60,592 bases of DNA, taken from positions 14,511-75,102 of the forward strand of contig NZ_MUZR01000006.1 of assembly GCF_001995255.1 (NCBI RefSeq), in the 5' to 3' direction. Below are positions 28,465 through 35,100 of this stretch, piece after piece; the stretch's first letter is position 1, and every line of letters begins with the position of its first letter. The stretch is from Thioalkalivibrio halophilus (GTDB lineage: Bacteria > Pseudomonadota > Gammaproteobacteria > Ectothiorhodospirales > Ectothiorhodospiraceae). The notes under the pieces were generated by a model. It ran no database searches, was not told the DNA's origin, and saw nothing but the letters and a program-made list of their open reading frames with translations. A program made the translations under genes and the position numbers.

Positions 28465-29586
28465 ATGCGCGAAGCCGCGAACGTCTCCCCCGATCCCGCA
28501 GCCGTGATGCGCGGCTGCATCCAGAAAGTTGCCACCGGTCCCGAACTGAGCAAGGACCTCTCGCGTGACGAAGCCCGGGCCGCCATGCAGGCGATCCTGG
28601 AGGGTCACGTGGACCCGGTGCAGGCGGCGGTCTTCCTGATCGGCCTGCGGATGAAGCGTGAGACCCTGGAGGAGAGCGAAGGGGTGCTGCAGGCGTTGCG
28701 CGACCACGCCACCACGGCCGTGGCCGACGTGGACCACCTGATCGATATCGCCGACCCATACGACGGCCATGTCCGCGGCCTGCCCGCGACGGCCTTTCTG
28801 CCCGCGGTGCTGGCGGCCTGTGGTCAGCCGGCTGTGTGTCACGGTATCGAATCCATTGGCCCCAAGTTCGGTGCTACTCCGCGGATGGTCCTGCGCGCGG
28901 CCGGTGTCGACACCGATCTTTCGCCGCAGGCGGCCGCCGCGCGCATTGCCCGGGAGGACATCGGCTGGGCCTACGTCGACATGCATGCGTTCTGCCCCGG
29001 ACTGCATGCGCTCACCGATCTGCGCAACCTGATCATCAAGCGCAACACCCTGACCACGGTCGAGAATCTGGTCGGCCCCGTACGTGCCCGCGGGCGCACC
29101 CACATCATGGTCGGCTACGTGCACAAGGCCTATCCCCCTGTCTATGCGCATCTTGCGCGTTACTCCGGCTTCGCTTCGGGGCTGGTGGTGCGCGGGGGCG
29201 AAGGGGGGGTGATTCCATCGTTGCAGCAGCCGGGGCGTGCATTTCTGTATCGCGACGGTGGTCCGGAGCGGGAGCTGGCGCTGGACCCGGCCGCGCTCGG
29301 CATCCGGGCCGAAAGTCGGGCCGTGCCCCTCCCGTCCGGGATCGTCTCCACCGAGGCGGGCAACGGCGCCCAGCCACAGGCCGACGGCCGGGAGGTCGCG
29401 CCGGAGGCAGCCCGGGCGGGGCTGGCGGCGTTGCGCGGCGAATCCGGGCCGATGCGTGACAGTCTCATCTACGCCGGCGCGCTTGCGCTGCACCACCTCG
29501 GGGCCGAGGACGACATGAATTCGGCCGCGGAGCGCGTGCGGCAGGTGCTGGACGACGGATCGGCCCTGGTCCGATTCGCGGGGTGA
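28465..29586 (+). CDS. TrpD-like glycosyl/phosphoribosyltransferase-fold protein
   Basis: A 373-aa protein with the two-domain fold of anthranilate phosphoribosyltransferase: an N-terminal helical part (MQAILEGHVDPVQAAVFLIG) and a nucleoside phosphorylase-like domain (LVVRGGEGGVIPSL). The PRPP-binding GTGGD loop of true TrpD is replaced by DPYDGHVRG, and the region GIESIGPKFGATPRMVL is also divergent. It is thus a TrpD paralogue of unknown substrate, not a tryptophan enzyme. ATG 28465 was chosen because homology starts there; the frame opens 84 bases earlier. Similar proteins occur in other sulfur oxidisers as I recall them. Confidence 0.8.
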   Translation: MREAANVSPDPAAVMRGCIQKVATGPELSKDLSRDEARAAMQAILEGHVDPVQAAVFLIGLRMKRETLEESEGVLQALRDHATTAVADVDHLIDIADPYDGHVRGLPATAFLPAVLAACGQPAVCHGIESIGPKFGATPRMVLRAAGVDTDLSPQAAAARIAREDIGWAYVDMHAFCPGLHALTDLRNLIIKRNTLTTVENLVGPVRARGRTHIMVGYVHKAYPPVYAHLARYSGFASGLVVRGGEGGVIPSLQQPGRAFLYRDGGPERELALDPAALGIRAESRAVPLPSGIVSTEAGNGAQPQADGREVAPEAARAGLAALRGESGPMRDSLIYAGALALHHLGAEDDMNSAAERVRQVLDDGSALVRFAG

Positions 29587-29595
29587 GCCGCACAT

Positions 29596-29610
29596 CCGGG
29601 GTTGCCCCGG
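29596..29610 (+). repeat. Short hairpin after the TrpD-like gene
   Basis: Perfect 6-bp stem CCGGGG/CCCCGG with a TTG loop, 9 bases after the TrpD-like stop and before the 66-aa gene. No T-run follows; it may attenuate or only mark the gene boundary. Confidence 0.35.
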
Positions 29611-29649
29611 CATGCGGACCCAGTATTCAACGGGAGAAAAGGAGAGATC

Positions 29650-29850
29650 ATGGACAAGCAGACCTATCACGAGGCGAGCAAGCGCATGGAGAGTCTTGGT
29701 GTGGACCCGGACTACATCATCGGCTGGCAGACCGGCTTCCTGCGCAGCCCCAGGCTGGAAGAGCAGCGGGTAACGCCGCCCTACGACGCGGGATACCAGG
29801 ATGGCCTGGAGGGCAAGACCGACGGCCACGGGAGCTGGGTCAAGCAGTAA
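29650..29850 (+). CDS. Small conserved-looking protein, 66 aa
   Basis: A 66-aa soluble protein (MDKQTYHEASKRMESLG...) with two similar turns, YIIGWQTGFL and YDAGYQDGLEGK. The G-x2-D/T-G pattern slightly recalls ribosome modulation factor, but I would not assign it. An excellent RBS (aaaaggagag) precedes ATG 29650. It is followed by a strong terminator hairpin, so it is likely a real, well translated gene. Function is unknown. Confidence 0.7.
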   Translation: MDKQTYHEASKRMESLGVDPDYIIGWQTGFLRSPRLEEQRVTPPYDAGYQDGLEGKTDGHGSWVKQ

Positions 29851-29855
29851 TGCCC

Positions 29856-29895
29856 GTGCCCGGGGCGGCGTGATGCCGCCGCCCCGGAGGGGCAC
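29856..29895. terminator. Strong bidirectional hairpin
   Basis: Inner stem GGGGCGGCG/CGCCGCCCC (9 bp) and outer stem GTGCCC/GGGCAC, with a small bulge and a 6-base loop. It lies between the convergent 66-aa and 201-aa genes and probably ends both transcripts. No T-run is present. Confidence 0.65.
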
Positions 29896-29910
29896 GGTGA
29901 AGGGGCCACC

Positions 29911-30516
29911 CTACGGATCGGCGCCGGCCCCGGCTGCCGAGGGCAGCAGGGACTCCAGCGCCGGTACGAAGGCCTCAACCGCTTCCGGGCCTTCGGTGGC
30001 CATGACCTGGTCGATGGCCCATTGTCGATTGTGCGGGCCCAGGGCCTCGCTGACATGCACGGCAAAGGCCCGCCACAGGCTGAAGCCCGGGCCTTCGTCG
30101 ATATCGTAGCGGCACTCGGCATATTCATCGCTGCGCCGGTTGATCCGGTTAACAAAGGCCTCGCGCACACCGTCCACCGGGCCCGGAATGCGGTCCGGCC
30201 CGGCCCGTAGCTCCGCCACGTTTTCCTCGAGGATTGCCGCCAGGCGCAGCGCCATCGCGGTGATCAGCCGGCCGCGTTCTTCCTGCGACAGGCGTTCTCC
30301 GAGACGACGGTCGGTCAGGTGCAGCAGAAAGATGGCGAACTCCTGGATCAGCTGCAGGCGCTGCTCCTGGGTGCGGGTCTCGAAGTCCGCGTTTTCCAGG
30401 TTGAGCACGCCGTTGCAGGCGGTCCTCCACGCGTTGGATGCGGCTGCGCTGGCGATGTCTTCCGTGGTTCGCGGCCGTTCGTCCTGTTTCCAGCGCTTGC
30501 GCAGGCGCAGGCTCAT
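29911..30516 (-). CDS. Hypothetical protein, 201 aa
   Basis: A soluble, helix-rich protein with a basic N-terminus (MSLRLRKRWKQDERPRTTED) and helical blocks such as NAWRTACNGVLNLENADFET and QEFAIFLLHLTDRRLGERLS. No known domain is recognised. Its ATG overlaps the stop of the DUF3050 gene (ATGA), so the two are translationally coupled and may act together. It is the last gene of the minus-strand block next to dsr. Confidence 0.8.
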   Translation of the reverse strand: MSLRLRKRWKQDERPRTTEDIASAAASNAWRTACNGVLNLENADFETRTQEQRLQLIQEFAIFLLHLTDRRLGERLSQEERGRLITAMALRLAAILEENVAELRAGPDRIPGPVDGVREAFVNRINRRSDEYAECRYDIDEGPGFSLWRAFAVHVSEALGPHNRQWAIDQVMATEGPEAVEAFVPALESLLPSAAGAGADP

Positions 30517-31319
30517 GCCGGCAGCCCCAGCCGTTGGCGCACTCCCTCCCACAGATCCAGCCGGTCCTGAATGGCGGCTCGGGCGGCATCGCGCGCCTGT
30601 GCCAGTCGCTCGAGCGAGTCACCGCACAGCGCCTCGACCAGGCGCAGCGACAGCGGGCCGTGGAAATCCTCGTCCAGGTGGATGTGGCGCTGCAGGTAGA
30701 GGTGAAACATGGGTGCGTTTTGTTCGTCGATCTGCATGCGGGCGAGAAACTGCCGGAACATGCCGGGGATGACGTGTTCGCGGCCCAGTGCCAGCGCCGC
30801 GGCAACCTCGTGCGATCGGCCTCTTTCGATGCGCGCGAAGGTGCGGCGGACGAACTCGGCGGAGGGGGCGGGTGCGATCCCGGCATTCAGTGCCGCATCA
30901 ATGCCCTGTTCGGCTGCCAGGGCCACGAACCGGCGGGCGGGGTCGGGGTCGGCCCCGACCTCTTCCATGGCGGCGCAATACAGCTCGAAGTGGCTCAGAT
31001 GGAGGTCCTGCCCGTCGGGGGCGGGGATCCGGTCGGACTCTTCTTCCAGGACCAGTTCGTTGATGAAGCGGCATACCGAGGCATCCGCCCCGGGGGTCCA
31101 GGGATAGCGAATCGGCGCGACCTGCTGCTGGAGGAATTTGATCAGGGACATGAAGTCCCAGACCGGGTAGACGTGGCATTCCATGAATCCGCGCAGATCA
31201 CGCAGATCACGCAGGGCGTAGACCGGGTGTTCTTCCAGCTCGCGTTGCAGCGGGGCCAGGCTGTCCAGGCCCAGCTCCGGGGGCGATGCGGGGTTGAAAG
31301 ATTGCGCGTTGGCCGTCAT
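30513..31319 (-). CDS. DUF3050 family, haem-oxygenase-like fold protein
   Basis: A 268-aa protein matching DUF3050: FMECHVYPVWDFMSLIKFLQ at about 46-65 and a closing HIHLDEDFHGPLS at 212-224. The fold belongs to the haem-oxygenase-like group, many of whose members are diiron oxidases or oxygenases. Candidate metal ligands are Glu48/His49, Glu92-94, His170/Glu171, His182 and His206-220, but they are not proven. ATG 31319 follows the 67-aa gene by 67 bases. It shares a block with a TauD-type oxygenase, suggesting joint oxidation chemistry (inference). The substrate is unknown. Confidence 0.82.
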   Translation of the reverse strand: MTANAQSFNPASPPELGLDSLAPLQRELEEHPVYALRDLRDLRGFMECHVYPVWDFMSLIKFLQQQVAPIRYPWTPGADASVCRFINELVLEEESDRIPAPDGQDLHLSHFELYCAAMEEVGADPDPARRFVALAAEQGIDAALNAGIAPAPSAEFVRRTFARIERGRSHEVAAALALGREHVIPGMFRQFLARMQIDEQNAPMFHLYLQRHIHLDEDFHGPLSLRLVEALCGDSLERLAQARDAARAAIQDRLDLWEGVRQRLGLPA

Positions 31320-31386
31320 GGGTGTCTCGCCGCCCCGGGGCATGCACGGGTGCATGACCCGGGCTGCCATCCGTGCGGGTGACGGG

Positions 31387-31590
31387 TCAGCGGTGCGAGC
31401 CCTTTTCTTCGTGGGCCATCTCGACCAGATCCATGGCGACGTCGCGGAACCGCTGGCGGTAGTTGTGCAGCGGGTGGCCTTCCTCGGCGAGATAATACTC
31501 CTCCGGGGTGACGCCATGGGCGTGCTCGTATTCGATGAACTTTTTCTGCATGTCCAGCAGTTTCTGGATCTGTTCCTGCTTTTTGCTCAT
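31387..31590 (-). CDS. Small hypothetical protein, 67 aa
   Basis: A 67-aa charged, helical protein (MSKKQEQIQKLLDMQKKFIE...), with YEHAHGVTPEEYYLAEEGHP and a His/Glu-rich tail. There is no known domain. GGAG lies 8 bases before ATG 31590. Upstream is a good extended -10 promoter with a TACCCC/GGGGGTA palindrome. It heads the 67-aa, DUF3050, 201-aa transcript. Its small size and charge suggest an accessory or regulatory partner. Confidence 0.75.
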   Translation of the reverse strand: MSKKQEQIQKLLDMQKKFIEYEHAHGVTPEEYYLAEEGHPLHNYRQRFRDVAMDLVEMAHEEKGSHR

Positions 31591-31631
31591 GGGGTGGTCT
31601 CCATCCGGGGGGTGGGTGAGGATCCGCCGGC

Positions 31632-31676
31632 AATATAGCACCGCCATTCGGTCGCTCTTACCCCTCTTTGGGGGTA
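31632..31676 (-). promoter_or_regulatory. Promoter with TACCCC/GGGGGTA palindrome
   Basis: On the minus strand, TACCCCCAAAGAGGGGTA (31676-31659) is followed by an extended -10 TGCTATATT (-10 at 31637-31632). The palindrome covers the -35 region. The first 12 bases, TACCCCCAAAGA, recur exactly upstream of the TauD-like gene at 38 rather than 39 bases from the -10. A dedicated regulator binding here is likely. Confidence 0.65.
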
Positions 31677-31711
31677 GTCCGGCAGGGTCGGCCGGCGGTT
31701 CCGAAAACACC

Positions 31712-32389
31712 TCAGTGCATGGCCGGCGACGAATGCACCGGGGCCACGTCCTTGTGGCCGTCGAACAGGCCGCAGCCCATCAGCCGCTCGGGACCCAGGC
31801 CCTCGCGCTGCAGGCGCAGGGAGGCGAGCGGGTCGAGATCGGCCACCAGGAGCCGCCGCGTGAACAGCGCCCCATACGGGGTCTGCAGCTGATGACTGCG
31901 ACCGCACAGCAGCTTGGAGATCGGCACGCCCATGGCGCTCAGCGATGCCGCGACCTCCGCGAGGAAGGCATCTTCGTCCTGATCCGGGCGGGCGATGACA
32001 TGCCGGGCCATCAGGGCCGGTTGTGCCCGTAACGGCACGATCGTGAACTCCCCGATCTTCAGGGGCGCCGATCCCAGATCCAGTCGGGTCCCCCGGATCT
32101 CCCGGGCTTGCTCCACCCGGGTGCGCGGCAGGCGCAGGCGCAGGCGGGTGCGTCGCGACAGCGGAATGGTCGCCTCCGGTCGTTGCCAGCCGTTGCCGGA
32201 TTCGGCCCCGTGGATCAAATGAATGCCGGCCCGGGGTTCGTCCTGCAGCCAGGGCAGGAGTGCGCAGATCTGCTGCGACAGCGCATGCGCGTGGTCCAGC
32301 GGCAGTGCCGGGCAGTGCACGCGGAACGCGAGATCCACCGTGTCTTCGGCCTGCTCCGGTGTGGTGGCGGGGGTGTCGTCCCAGAACAT
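31712..32389 (-). CDS. Orphan Cas6-like RAMP protein (Cmx6-like)
   Basis: A 225-aa protein resembling the Cas6/Cmx6 group of RAMP-fold CRISPR RNA endonucleases. The C-terminal glycine-rich loop GLGPERLMGCG (197-207) fits the G-h-G-x5-G-h-G RAMP pattern and is followed by LFDGHKD. N-terminal His33/His35 and His57/His60 are candidate catalytic residues. No CRISPR array and no other cas gene exist in the window. GGAGG precedes ATG 32389, 26 bases after the TauD-like gene, so the two form a transcript. It may process a cellular RNA or only bind RNA; a CRISPR role is unlikely. Family assignment is from pattern recall. Confidence 0.7.
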   Translation of the reverse strand: MFWDDTPATTPEQAEDTVDLAFRVHCPALPLDHAHALSQQICALLPWLQDEPRAGIHLIHGAESGNGWQRPEATIPLSRRTRLRLRLPRTRVEQAREIRGTRLDLGSAPLKIGEFTIVPLRAQPALMARHVIARPDQDEDAFLAEVAASLSAMGVPISKLLCGRSHQLQTPYGALFTRRLLVADLDPLASLRLQREGLGPERLMGCGLFDGHKDVAPVHSSPAMH

Positions 32390-32415
32390 GTTCGGTGTGC
32401 CTCCGGGGAACGGGT

Positions 32416-33333
32416 TCAGGTGCCGGGCACGCGGCGGGCAAACCGCGCCCGCAGGAGCAGGCGCTGCCGGCTCCCGGCGAACGAGTCGTAGGTGAAACCG
32501 GTGCGTGCATGCAGCACGTTATTGCAGACCACACCCTCGCCGGGAGCCAGTCGGTGACGCAGCACCCCGGGCCCCTCGGCCTCCAGGATCTCGCGGATGC
32601 GTCCGGCCGCGGCGCGGGTCGTCGGGTCGTCACGCCACTCGATGCTGCGGGTACGGGCGGTGTAGCGCATGTGCAGCCGGCCGGATGCGGGATCCACGCT
32701 GAAGACGGGACCGGTGGCGGCCGGTCGCAGGGTCCGCCCGTCCTGCACGTTGGCGGGGATGGTCAGGGCCCGGGGATGGCAGAGGGCGGTGATCCATTCC
32801 GGATTCTCGTCGCGCAGGCGGATGTACAGCAGCTCCGGATCCAGAAACAGGTTCTCGCCACCGCTGGGGGCATCGGACACGCAATGCAGGAGCATCGCCC
32901 GAATGCGCCGATCCGGCGGATTGTAATAGCCATCGCAATGCCAGCTGAGGGGCCGGTTGCTGTACGGGATATATCCGGCCCGACGCCCATCGTCGCAGAC
33001 CTGAAGGGCACTGATCCCGTCCCCGTCCGCGCATTCGTGGGGATCCGGCCGGGTGAATCCCAGGGCGCCGCAGAGGGCGGCGAATCTTTCGCGGTCCAGT
33101 GCCGCCGCCCCGGAGGGGCAGCGATAGAACGCCAGGTTGTGTTGCCGAATCCGCTCGCACAGGGCCTCCAGCTCCGCGGCCGTGGGGCGCGCCGGATCGT
33201 TCAGTTCCACGGTCAGGTCGGCGGGACCGGGGGTCCCGCAGGCAAGGCGCCGCGCGCGCCATGCCCGCCAGGATTCGTCGGCCTGCAGGTCGAATGGCGA
33301 GGCGCAGGTGGATGCACGGACAGGGGCGTTCAT
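32416..33333 (-). CDS. TauD/TfdA-type Fe(II)/2-oxoglutarate-dependent dioxygenase
   Basis: A 305-aa non-haem iron oxygenase with metal triad His132-x-Asp134 (SWHCDGYYN) and distal His275 (NVLHARTGF), and Arg277 as likely 2-oxoglutarate contact. GGENLFLDPELLY and MLLHCVSDAPSGG are typical core segments; it is closer to the gamma-butyrobetaine hydroxylase-like side of the family. The substrate is unknown. A CGGAGG RBS precedes ATG 33333. It is divergent from dsrA and heads the minus-strand block with the Cas6-like gene, behind a promoter overlapped by an inverted repeat. Confidence 0.85.
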   Translation of the reverse strand: MNAPVRASTCASPFDLQADESWRAWRARRLACGTPGPADLTVELNDPARPTAAELEALCERIRQHNLAFYRCPSGAAALDRERFAALCGALGFTRPDPHECADGDGISALQVCDDGRRAGYIPYSNRPLSWHCDGYYNPPDRRIRAMLLHCVSDAPSGGENLFLDPELLYIRLRDENPEWITALCHPRALTIPANVQDGRTLRPAATGPVFSVDPASGRLHMRYTARTRSIEWRDDPTTRAAAGRIREILEAEGPGVLRHRLAPGEGVVCNNVLHARTGFTYDSFAGSRQRLLLRARFARRVPGT

Positions 33334-33400
33334 GGATGGACGGCCTCCGGGGTTCCGGGCCCGCCGTGCCGGTCAATGCGGGGCGGGCCATACGGCTTCC

Positions 33401-33451
33401 AGTGTAGGGGTGCCCGGTATACCCACAACCATTCTTTGGGGGTATCCCGGG
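33401..33451 (-). promoter_or_regulatory. Promoter and operator of the TauD-like gene
   Basis: On the minus strand the -10 is TACACT (33406-33401) and a -35-like TTGTGG lies 16 bases upstream. Two 12-bp arms, GGGTATCCCGGG (33440-33451) and CCCGGTATACCC (33413-33424), form an 11/12 inverted repeat spanning the -35 box. The upstream arm includes the TACCCCCAAAGA motif shared with the promoter at 31632-31676. This layout suits repression, but activation cannot be excluded. Confidence 0.6.
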
Positions 33452-33563
33452 AGCCTGTGGCCACACCGCGACGGAATGCGGTTTCCGCGACCCGAGCATC
33501 AATTTCGCGCGGATGGGGCCGGGCTTCTGACCCTGCCACAGGGGATAGTCGCGGGCTTGCGCG

Positions 33564-33610
33564 TACCCCCCAACAGCAGGATGTCCAGCGCCGCGGTGCC
33601 GGCCTAGAGT
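33564..33610 (+). promoter_or_regulatory. Possible dsrA promoter region
   Basis: In the 441-base gap upstream of dsrA, TACCCCCCAACA at 33564 lies 41 bases before a -10-like TAGAGT (33605-33610). This resembles the motif-to--10 spacing of the two divergent promoters. No convincing -35 box is present. Transcription would start about 155 bases before dsrA, leaving a long leader that contains no gene I can see. Confidence 0.35.
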
Positions 33611-33774
33611 TTGCGGCGAAGGACGGGGTCGCCGCCCGCCAGAGGGCGCCGGCCCATCGCAAAAACAACCTCGGGCAGGGGAGCGGCGCCGGCTCCGTCA
33701 GGGATCACGTGATCGTGGCGGCGTTACCGGCGCACGAGCCCCGCGCAAGCGGCACCCCGGCAAGGAGTATTGTC

Positions 33775-35046
33775 ATGGCCAAGAATCACCATCCCACTCC
33801 CATGCTCGATGAGCTCGAGAACGGTCCGTGGCCGAGCTTCATCTCCGGCATCAAGAACCTGCGCGACCGGCATCCCGACGACCGCATCCAGGGCATGAGC
33901 AATGACCTGCTGGGGCAGCTCGAGCATTCCTACGAGACCCGGAAGGGTTACTGGAAGGGCGGCACGGTCTCGGTGTTCGGGTATGGCTCCGGGATCATCC
34001 CGCGGTTCTCCGAAGTCGGTCATGCGTTTCCGAGCTCGAAGGAGTTCCACACCGTGCGCGTGCAGCCGCCGGCGGGCAACTTCTACACCACCGATATCCT
34101 GCGCCAGCTCGCGGACTCCTGGGAAAAGTACGGTTCCGGCCTGGTGACCTTCCATGGCCAGACCGGCAACGCGATGTTCATCGGCGTGGACACCGACAAC
34201 ACCCAGGCCTTCTTCGACGAGATCAACGAATACGGGTTTGACCTCGGCGGTGCCGGGCCTTGCGTGCGCACCGGCATGTCCTGCGTGGGGGCCGCGCGCT
34301 GCGAGCAGTCCTGCGCCAACGAACAGCGCATCCACCGCACCCTGCTGAACCGGTTTACCGACGACGTGCACCGTCCGTCGCTGCCGTACAAGTTCAAGTT
34401 CAAGGTCTCCGGCTGCCCGAACGACTGTGTCAACGCCATCGAACGTTCCGATTTCGCGGTCATCGGCACCTGGCGTGACGAGATGAAGATCGACCAGGAC
34501 AAGGTCCGCGAATTCATCCAGGAGAAGGGACGTGCCGAGGTCATCGACAACGTCACCACCCGTTGCCCGACTGGCTGCATGACCCTGCATGACGACGACA
34601 CCCTGGAGGTCGAGGACAAGGACTGCGTGCGCTGCATGCACTGCCTGAACGTGATGCACACCGCCCTTTCGCCGGGTGACGAGCGCGGGGTCACCATCCT
34701 CCTGGGGGGCAAGCGCACGCTCAAGATCGGCGACCTGATGGGCACGGTGATCGTGCCCTTCATGAAGCTCGATACCGACGAGGACTACGCGCAGCTCACC
34801 GAACTGGCCGAAAACATCATCGATTTCTGGGCCGAGAACGGTCTGGAGCACGAGCGTTGCGGCGAGATGATCGAGCGCATTGGCCTGATGAACTTCCTCA
34901 AGGAGCTCGGCATTCCCGCCGACCCGAACATGGTCAATCACCCGCGCCAGAGTTCCTACGTGCGCCTCGACGGCTTTGACGAGGCGGCCGAGGAGCAGCT
35001 GCGTCGCAGGATGGAACAGCGGGAACAGGCGGCGGCCGGCCAGTAG
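33775..35046 (+). CDS. dsrA: Reverse dissimilatory sulfite reductase alpha subunit
   Basis: A 423-aa DsrA; with DsrB it forms the cytoplasmic siroheme enzyme that oxidises DsrC-bound sulfur to sulfite. Cys clusters for the siroheme-linked [4Fe-4S] centre are seen in GPCVRTGMSCVGAARCEQSC, and a ferredoxin-like insert has CPTGCM and CVRCMHCLNVM. ATG 33775 has aaggag 9 bases upstream. The frame is open far upstream but homology begins here. First gene of the operon. Oxidative type is inferred from the accompanying dsrEFH and dsrL. Confidence 0.97.
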   Translation: MAKNHHPTPMLDELENGPWPSFISGIKNLRDRHPDDRIQGMSNDLLGQLEHSYETRKGYWKGGTVSVFGYGSGIIPRFSEVGHAFPSSKEFHTVRVQPPAGNFYTTDILRQLADSWEKYGSGLVTFHGQTGNAMFIGVDTDNTQAFFDEINEYGFDLGGAGPCVRTGMSCVGAARCEQSCANEQRIHRTLLNRFTDDVHRPSLPYKFKFKVSGCPNDCVNAIERSDFAVIGTWRDEMKIDQDKVREFIQEKGRAEVIDNVTTRCPTGCMTLHDDDTLEVEDKDCVRCMHCLNVMHTALSPGDERGVTILLGGKRTLKIGDLMGTVIVPFMKLDTDEDYAQLTELAENIIDFWAENGLEHERCGEMIERIGLMNFLKELGIPADPNMVNHPRQSSYVRLDGFDEAAEEQLRRRMEQREQAAAGQ

Positions 35047-35100
35047 GTCGACGGTCTCCCGAGACTCCCCCCGAAATCGCTAGCAAGGCTGGAGCAGAAC

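Noticed and set aside
28465-29586. Calling this gene trpD
   Set aside because: The PRPP-binding GTGGD loop is absent and no other trp gene is nearby.
31712-32389. Evidence of a CRISPR-Cas locus
   Set aside because: Only a Cas6-like protein is present. No array of regularly spaced repeats and no other cas gene could be seen, so no CRISPR feature is called.
32260-33774. Extended N-terminus of dsrA
   Set aside because: The frame is open far upstream but runs antisense to the TauD-like and Cas6-like genes; homology and the Shine-Dalgarno sequence place the start at 33775.
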